A stretch of 64,000 nucleotides of DNA from Dichetophora obliterata (taxonomy: Eukaryota; Arthropoda; Insecta; Diptera; Sciomyzidae), in NCBI GenBank assembly GCA_963920525.1, contig OY986438.1, positions 125,432,920 to 125,496,919 on the forward strand. Direction: 5' to 3'. The translations under genes were made by a program, and so were the position numbers. The notes under the pieces were generated by a model, which saw only the letters and a program-made list of their open reading frames with translations, made no database searches and had not been told where the DNA came from. The number at the start of each line of letters is the position of its first letter. Position 1 is the first letter of the stretch. Shown here piece after piece: positions 57,936 through 64,000 of this stretch.

Positions 57936-58546
57936 TATATCTGTGCCGATAAGCAATAATAGTTTAAGTCGATTTAAGACAGAACTGAGTTATTGATATA
58001 GTTGTGTTTCATGTATATATCATTATAAACACACTAGCATGACCTTAGCCAAAGATATGACGCAAAAACAAAAAACCCTTTCATATAACTTATATGGCGA
58101 TTGAAAACTTTGAAGCAATATTTCTGGAAACTTTGAAATAAGACTTATACCTGTGACACATTGGCAGACTTAAACTTGTTTAATTCGCTTTTCTAGTTTA
58201 ATTTTCTGATAAACTATGTTTAGAATTCGTTAAGTCAAAACTAGTTTCCGAAAGTCGTTCATCGCAGCTAAACGAGTTTTAACAGCTGATTTTGATATTC
58301 TTCTTTCTACACTTTCGTTGATAGCTATTGTGCTCTCTCTCAAGCACACACGCTGAAATTTTACGATTATAGTGTTGTTCGGTCGCCCATTGCTTCTATA
58401 TATTTCGTTATTTTTTTAAACTAGTTAAGAAAAAAATTGAGTGTGTCAACCCCAATGGTTATATTTTAAACTACAAAAGATAACCAAGATTACCTAAGCC
58501 AATGTGTCAAAGCTATTAAGCTGCTATTGCTCATCGACACAGATAT
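57936..58546. mobile_element. Inverted-repeat element, unclassified
   Basis: About 610 bp with ends ATATCTGTGCCGATAAGCAATA and the inverse ATTGCTCATCGACACAGATAT. The left half is repeated inside the hAT element at about 12553-12795 (CGATAAGCAATAATAG, TAGCATGACC, ACTTATATGGCGATTG). No ORF. Confidence 0.65.
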
Positions 58547-59143
58547 AACGTAAGATTACACTGTATAAAATTTTATGTATACAAAAATTTTGGAAGTATA
58601 TATGGAAATTTTTTTTTTAAATTACTAGTAACCAAATAAAAAATAAATAATAATATGCATTAAAAGGCATAACGATAATTTGCATAGCCAATATAAGGTT
58701 ATTGTGGGACATACGATGGAGAAATTAATTAATCATTTAAAAGCGGCATGCCCACATATCATATAGTGATCAGTGCCAAGTTCGTATAATGAAAGCATCT
58801 TACTCTGTCAGTTTGACCTTGACAAATCACAATAAGCAACATAAGCACAATAAAAAAACATATTTGTTTTTTACTATTAGCCTGCCTTTGCACATTTCCT
58901 TCTGCTTATCTGTATTTCACATTATCCGTCTGTCGGTCTGTTTCCTTTTGAAATTCCGTCCATTACTTATTTATTTAATTTCGCAATACAAATCCGAGCA
59001 AAAACATATCCCATAATGCCTAGTAAGATTTTTGCAAAAAGCGCTTTAGCACTACTTTGTTTTCAGTGTGAGCTTTGAAGCGCTCATAAATACATACTCA
59101 AGATGAGGAAGTATAGCAGTGCAAAGCTGTCCGTCCGACACTG
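58547..59143. other. Remainder of the hAT element, no gene
   Basis: AT-rich; a 75-codon open frame at 58789-59016 has no recognisable content. GCGCTTTAGCAC / AGCTTTGAAGCGC words lie near the right end. Confidence 0.4.
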
Positions 59144-59291
59144 CTATAGACCAATGAAGGCATAATTTCTTATTTATAAAAAAATAAATAACTCAGTTCA
59201 TTTTCATCCACAGTTTTCACACTTTATTCTTAATAAGATGTATTTTAAGAAAATTATTACGTTTGTAGTAGCTTTTAACAAAACTTTGGCA

Positions 59292-59741
59292 CACATTTAA
59301 AAATCTTGGACTAAATATTAAACTGTCATTTAGTTTAGGTGAATATTTAGTCCAAAAAAGTTTTAATTTCAAGCTTCCCACAAGTTTTAGTGCAATTTAA
59401 AACTTTTTTAGTTTAAATCGAACTCTTGAAAAGTTTCAAATACCCGAATCACTTGACTTTTTGTATAGAAAGAGTTGCTGAGTTGCATTTAAAAATTTTT
59501 TTTATGTAATGAAATATTTTATAAATACCAGTTGTATTATTAACTGAAAACTAAAGAAGAAACTATCTTCGGTCGGGTCGAAGCTTATATACCACAATAT
59601 TTAAACTTCGTTAGGACTATTTTTGAAAACAAAAAGCAGATTTCATTTAAACCTTGGAGAGACTAAATCTTAGTCCTAATTTAGTTTTGTCGTATATATA
59701 GTCCAAAGAGTTTTAAATTTAGTCCAAGATTTTTAACTGTG
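59292..59741. mobile_element. MITE in the right arm
   Basis: 450 bp with inverted ends CACATTTAAAAATCTTGGAC and GTCCAAGATTTTTAACTGTG. TTAGTCCAA words recur inside. The left arm reads straight through this site (ACTGCCAAAG inverse), confirming the insertion. Confidence 0.72.
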
Positions 59742-60376
59742 TAGTAAATAATCCTCAGAGTTGAAAAAAATGGAAAAATGGTAAACATTATGGGTTTGGC
59801 CGATTATAGATCTAAAAGTAATTCTTATAGTTCTAAGGATATGTACATGTTTTGAAAGCTTTATCTTTGCTAAACCATTTTAAAATTGAAAACTGATTAA
59901 AAAATTGCTGAGTTAACGATTGTTTAATGCGTGAAATACCTACAAGTCGAGTTTTTAACGGTAAAATTAAGTTTTGGGGATGTATTAACAATTTCAGGTA
60001 TACTGTCATAATATAATAGACCAGATCTACAACCTGTGCTATGTCACTTCAGAAATAGATTTTCACTAGCACCGTGTAATTAATTCATCATTTAGATGAT
60101 TTTGAAAATGTTTGTTAATTACAATCATTGACATTTCATTCGATATTCGGGAATTTGAGCTTAATCCTACGTAAAAAGCTCATAAGCGGTCAATTTATGC
60201 TCTGAAATTAATTCCATTATAAGACTCATTTAACAATATCACGCATGCCAAACTCAACTTAATTATGATAAATATACAGACACGAATTTATGTATGTTTA
60301 TTGCGAGCATTACTTCAGCACTCACAAGCTCACACACACGGACGATAAGAGTGTTATTAAAAATAATTTCACCTAC

Positions 60377-60587
60377 CTTGCGGATCGATTAGCAGCGGAT
60401 ATCGATTGGCATTGGCAACAATGATGCCGTTTTCCACTGAAAAGTTATCTGCCGGTAAGCCGGCTAGAGACCAGGCACGTATTTGCATCGGATTTCCTAG
60501 AGTTGAGGCTAGTGAAAATTTGTCTGTGCATGGAATATTTTCCTTAATGCATAATGCGCTCCAATCCTCGACGATATTCACACGATA
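60377..60587 (-). CDS. Dynein heavy chain exon, AAA5
   Basis: 211 nt (70 codons + 1). Acceptor CAACAG, donor GTAGGT at 60371-60376. Contains FSLASTLGNP, IRAWSLAGLPADNFSVENG, IIVAN and YPLLIDPQ. The R-A-W-x-x-A-G-L-P and L-x-I-D-P-Q motifs are AAA5 signatures in every axonemal heavy chain. The exon opens YRVNIVEDW; an in-frame start predicted inside it would be artificial. Confidence 0.96.
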
Positions 60588-61966
60588 CTGTTGTTGCAGT
60601 TGTTGTTAATGAAAGTCCAGAGAGAGATAAATATATAGGTAAATAAATCAATGGCATAAATAAGTTTAAAAACTATTCGGTCCATTGCGTTGAATGCTTT
60701 TTAATTATGTTGAATTTTCAATTACAAATAATATGTGAAAATGCAGAAATATTAAGAATTAAGCTCTTTTAATATGTGTAGCATTCACTAATATCCAATA
60801 ATTTTCCATAATGAAAAGTCAAGCAAATTTTGTGAGTGTTTAATACAATTTTTCTCTTATGAAATTTAAGTTCATATTTTATTTTGTAAATAGAGTTAAT
60901 GATTCTTTAAAAATTTAAGAGAAGAATTTATGTGTTGCTAAACACTCAACATTTGTTTTTAATGATAAGCGAGAAAATATTTTTTATCTAAATTTTATAT
61001 TTTTGGCAACTTCCATTTATATGCTTCAATGTTTTATTTTAGAATGATTAGAATGATTAATATATTCAGCATACATTGCAGTTCTGTGTTATTAAAACAA
61101 TACGTTGAAGCCTTGACTTAATGTCATCTGATATGCTCTGCTTTATTTTTGCAACAATCTGGCATCAACTCACAGTGATGTATGACGGAAATTAAGCTAC
61201 TGTATATAGCCTGCATTTTTATAAAAATTCAAAGCATTTTTCAGCACATACACCAAACAAAAAAAAAAGGTTCTAAAAAGTAAATTGGCAACATCGACTA
61301 TTTCCATGGTGACAATAAAGAACAGTGGGACAGATAGCATATTGAAAATTTTAACCCTAGATGAAGTTAAGATGAATTATGATGACTTCGATGACACTTT
61401 TTTTAAATAAGCCTACGTTATTGGTTAAATTTTTTTAAAATATATTTAGGCAGACTTTTTTTCAATTCAACTTTTATTTATGCAAAAAAATGTAAATAAA
61501 CTTAATTAAAGAATGCAAACAAAAAAATAGTGCAAACAATTTGTATCTACTTTGCTTTTATATTTTTTTTTTTTCTTAAATATTTATCAATTAATGTTTA
61601 ACATTTAAACTTTTTTATCTTATATTTTATGCGACCTAAGTCACTGTTAACCGTGGCAAATAAAGGCAACAACTTCATATGAAGTATAGACAAAACAATG
61701 AACAAAACAAAGAATGGTTAAAAAAATGATCGAAAAATGGCTTGAATCGAAAATAAAAATGGTCGCACAATGCGTCGTTAGGCAAGGGCGAGACAAGAGT
61801 AGAACACAACAACAAAAATAACAAAAACTAAAAACGTAATTGGTAAAAAAATCGAATAGAAGATAATACGGATGTCAGTATTGTTGTAATATCGCTGTGT
61901 TGTTCTTATTTTAGTGGGTGTGACATTTTTTTTTTGGTTTCCTCTCTATGTTTTCCCCACACTTAC
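60588..61966. other. Intron sequence without a recognised gene
   Basis: AT-rich with homopolymer T runs near 61565 and 61930. No transposon end recognised. Confidence 0.45.
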
Positions 61967-62109
61967 CTCCGTTGGAAAAAAACCCAAATACGCTGTACAT
62001 CCGCCAGCAAGTAGAACATCACCGACAACATTGGCAATAGATTCATGCAGATTGTGTGCAGCTTCAGACCAGCGACTTTTTTCACCACCCAAACCACCGA
62101 GAAGTTTCT
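61967..62109 (-). CDS. Dynein heavy chain exon, end of stalk and start of AAA5 (first exon in window)
   Basis: 143 nt (2 + 47 codons). Acceptor AGAGCAG, donor GTAAGT at 61961-61966. Encodes KLLGGLGGEKSRWSEAA, the end of the second stalk helix where G-L-x-x-E-K-x-R-W is nearly invariant, then VVGDVLLAGGCTAYLGFF entering AAA5. The preceding exons for the microtubule-binding tip, AAA1-4 and tail must lie beyond 64000. Confidence 0.94.
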
Positions 62110-64000
62110 CTGCTCTATGAAGTTATGATAGGAGTAAATTTAGAAGATGTTGTTACATTTGAATTTCAACCATGTGTAACATTATTAAAAGTATAAAACT
62201 CATGCATAAAGAAAGCTTTTAAATTGGTAAATAAAATTGAAAGTATCTAAAAACTTAAAAATGCCGTTTTAAATATAAAAATATATACATGCAAATATAA
62301 AGGATAAAACATATGAATTGAGTACTGAACAAATGCCTGTAAATGATTAAAAAGATAATATATCAAGAAATATTTTTAAGTAAAAAATAAACAATCACAA
62401 AAGTCACTTTAAACGTTGAATCTGTTATAATATTATTTTTATAAAATATATTTTAAGCTCCAGGTAAATTATGGGATTCAGATATTTGCGAACAAAAAAT
62501 ACAGGTAGCTAAAATATTTGTAAACTGAAATGAAAAAGTTTTGATTATCATCGGGCTCAAGGAGATGAATTACGCGATTGAGATATATGTTGGAAATGCT
62601 TCATATTATATACATACATATTATACATAGAATGAAACATATTGTAAACTTCAAAACAAACACAGAAAGATGCGCTCAAAGCTACCAACACCAATATCTG
62701 TTCGTTTTGTCATCCTGTACGTCTACCAAATTGTTAAGTGTTAAACTTTATGTTTAATGTTTAATATGTAAGTTTTCTAGTTTTCTGTTTCAATCAGTGT
62801 TGCCAGACTTTGGGAGTGACCATTCCCGTTTTGTTCATGCAATTCAATAAGTTATTCCCGTTCTTCCCTTAACATTTTCCCGTCTTTCCCCCTTTTTTAA
62901 AGTTCAGTGTTTTATTTTGAATAGAAACCATAATTATACAAACCTTACTTATTTAATTAAAAATATGCCTTAAAAAAATATAACATATTAATTACATGTA
63001 CATTAGAGTGGAACGAATTTTTGACCTCACCGACTTTATATATATTTTTGGAAACTACTTGTCCAAATAAATTTTTCTGCATCCTTAGTTTTTTCTGTGA
63101 CAAAGTTTTTGGCATTTCCCGAAGGTTTTTGCATTTCATTGCCAATTTTTTTTTTTCACTGAAATTATTATTTAATCTAAAATCAAAAAATTTATTTCCA
63201 ATTTTTTTTTTATGCAAACCGTTCAATAAAATAATTAACAATCTGTCATGAGAAAGATATTAGGTTTCAAAGTTTACCGAAATCGGTCATTCGCCAATAT
63301 CTCCACTCCTCAATGTCGGACATAAAATCTGCTTACAGCAAAATTGTAGAACACATAATTATCTTCAAAAATTACATGAACAGTTTAAACGTAAAACCCG
63401 CAGTTTTTACGCCATGAGATTGTTTATGTCTAAACAGTGCAAAGTAGGAATTTCTTAATACTTTGACTAACCGATTTCTAATACTAGTCTTATTTAAATT
63501 TCAGCACATGCACGGCTATGCGGAAGAGAAGAATTAACGATTTCAATTTTATGTTCTTAAAGCCTTGCGTGTCCTCTTTAAAATCCCGTTTGAAATTTGA
63601 AAATTGATTGTTTAAATAAAAGTTATACAGTTTTGTTTGTTGAATGACGGTTTGACCGTTTTCCGGTACTTTCAGCTATTTAAATTGATTTTTCACCAAC
63701 TAAATTTTGATAAAATTAAGTTTTCTCTTTACTTTTATCTTTGGCGTGAAAAAAAGCATACCTTAAGAGTCAGATTACTGCATTCAGAACGAATTTATGA
63801 ACAAGAAACCCGGGGGTAAATATTTACCCCTGTTTGTGGTTTATAGGTAAAACAAATGGGTTTCTAGTTTTAGGATTAAAACATGATGCAAAAAATTTTG
63901 CACATCTTGTGTAAGTATATATAATTAATCAATATTTCTTAGTGACCTATATTCTAAGTTGATAAAAAATTCACATTTTTTAATCAAATAGAAACACAAC
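62110..64000. other. Intron sequence, no further exon found
   Basis: I searched the minus strand for stalk or microtubule-binding motifs and found none. CAGTGTTGCCAGACTTTGGG at 62796 resembles a hAT end without a visible partner. A perfect 18-bp palindrome GGGGTAAATATTTACCCC lies at 63813-63830. Confidence 0.45.

Larger units (their letters stand above)
57225..59143. mobile_element. hAT element inserted in the right arm, itself nested
   Basis: 1,919 bp. Ends CAGTGTCGG(G/A)C and the inverse, with 8-bp duplications CTAAAGAC (57217-57224) and CTATAGAC (59144-59151) that differ at one base. The arm sequence continues across it. It contains two further elements (57295-57856 and 57936-58546) and no readable transposase. 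Confidence 0.78.
53419..60076. mobile_element. Long inverted-repeat element, heavily nested
   Basis: The ends CACGGTGCTA and TAGCACCGTG are inverse. Left arm 53419 to about 54330; right arm is its inverse but scattered over about 55740-55898, 57199-57224 and 59144-60076. Other elements occupy the gaps. Joining across each gap restores the left-arm order, for example GACAAAGTGATA | TGAACGC and CCAAGACC | CAATGAAGG. Between the arms lies a remnant coding region (54408-55070). Six nested elements are listed separately. No target duplication was found and the superfamily is unknown. Confidence 0.75.
498..62109 (-). other. Axonemal dynein heavy chain gene, partial (gene span in window)
   Basis: One gene encoded by 14 exons on the minus strand; both ends lie outside the window. 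The product is a motor subunit of an inner dynein arm of cilia or sperm flagella: an AAA+ ATPase that walks on microtubules. Exon peptides follow the order of the DNAH3/DNAH7/DNAH12 group, from the end of the stalk through AAA5 and AAA6 into the C-terminal domain. I placed it in that group from remembered family motifs, so the exact fly orthologue (Dhc36C or Dhc62B type) is unsettled. Introns measure 1379, 7666, 18131, 427, 4487, 12712, 204, 89, 65, 13048, 237, 158 and 68 bp in transcript order. All are GT-AG with matching phase, which argues for a working gene. About 2.9 kb of 61.6 kb is coding. Confidence 0.93.

Noticed and set aside
498..62109. Assignment to the Y-linked dynein genes kl-2, kl-3 or kl-5
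   Set aside because: Exon motifs fit the single-headed DNAH3/7/12 group better, and chromosome linkage cannot be read from sequence.
62957..63241. Lys-rich 94-codon minus frame as a missing dynein stalk exon
   Set aside because: It is Lys- and Leu-rich, but lacks the conserved stalk and microtubule-binding motifs, and I found no splice sites that continue the dynein phase.

Overview
The window looks like a repeat-choked piece of an insect nuclear genome, most likely a cyclorrhaphan fly. It is very AT-rich. The only host gene I can support is interrupted by short GT-AG introns and very large introns. The repeats are typical insect families: Gypsy, Copia, Tc1/mariner including D-X41-D (rosa-like) elements, hAT, PIF/Harbinger-like MITEs and tRNA-derived SINEs. 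Species and chromosome cannot be read from the sequence.

Host gene. A single axonemal dynein heavy chain of the DNAH3/7/12 type (single-headed inner-arm class) runs on the minus strand across the whole window. I recovered 14 consecutive internal exons, in transcript order 61967-62109, 60377-60587, 52582-52710, 34278-34450, 33683-33850, 28773-29195, 15924-16060, 15545-15719, 15283-15455, 14735-15217, 1507-1686, 1110-1269, 764-951 and 498-695. Every junction is GT-AG, all phases agree and there is no stop. They add to 2,941 nt (about 980 codons), from the returning stalk helix through AAA5 and AAA6 into the C-terminal domain. The N-terminal exons and the last C-terminal exon(s) lie outside the window.

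Layout. Four giant introns carry almost all the mobile DNA. Intron 1687-14734 holds a rosa-like element split by other insertions (3764-7929), a degenerate Tc1-like element split by others (8813-11385), a SINE (11706-11973) and a hAT element (12113-13681). Intron 16061-28772 holds a hAT remnant, a complete young Gypsy element with LTRs that look identical (20779-25505) and, 9 bp further on, a decayed D-X41-D element (25515-26800). Intron 34451-52581 holds a Tc1 relic, an internally deleted D-X41-D element, a Minos-like Tc1 element with 62-bp intron (37258-38886) and a Copia element (39202-49815). The Copia RNase H gene is split by an 8.4-kb block of further transposons. Intron 52711-60376 holds a long inverted-repeat element (53419-60076) with at least six other elements nested in it, up to three levels deep.

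How it fits together. The dynein reading frame appears intact, so the gene is probably functional and must splice across introns up to 18 kb. Nearly all transposon genes are broken. The Gypsy element is the exception: gag and pol are open, though in different frames, and it looks recent. I see no bacterial-type operon, CRISPR array, rRNA or convincing functional tRNA.
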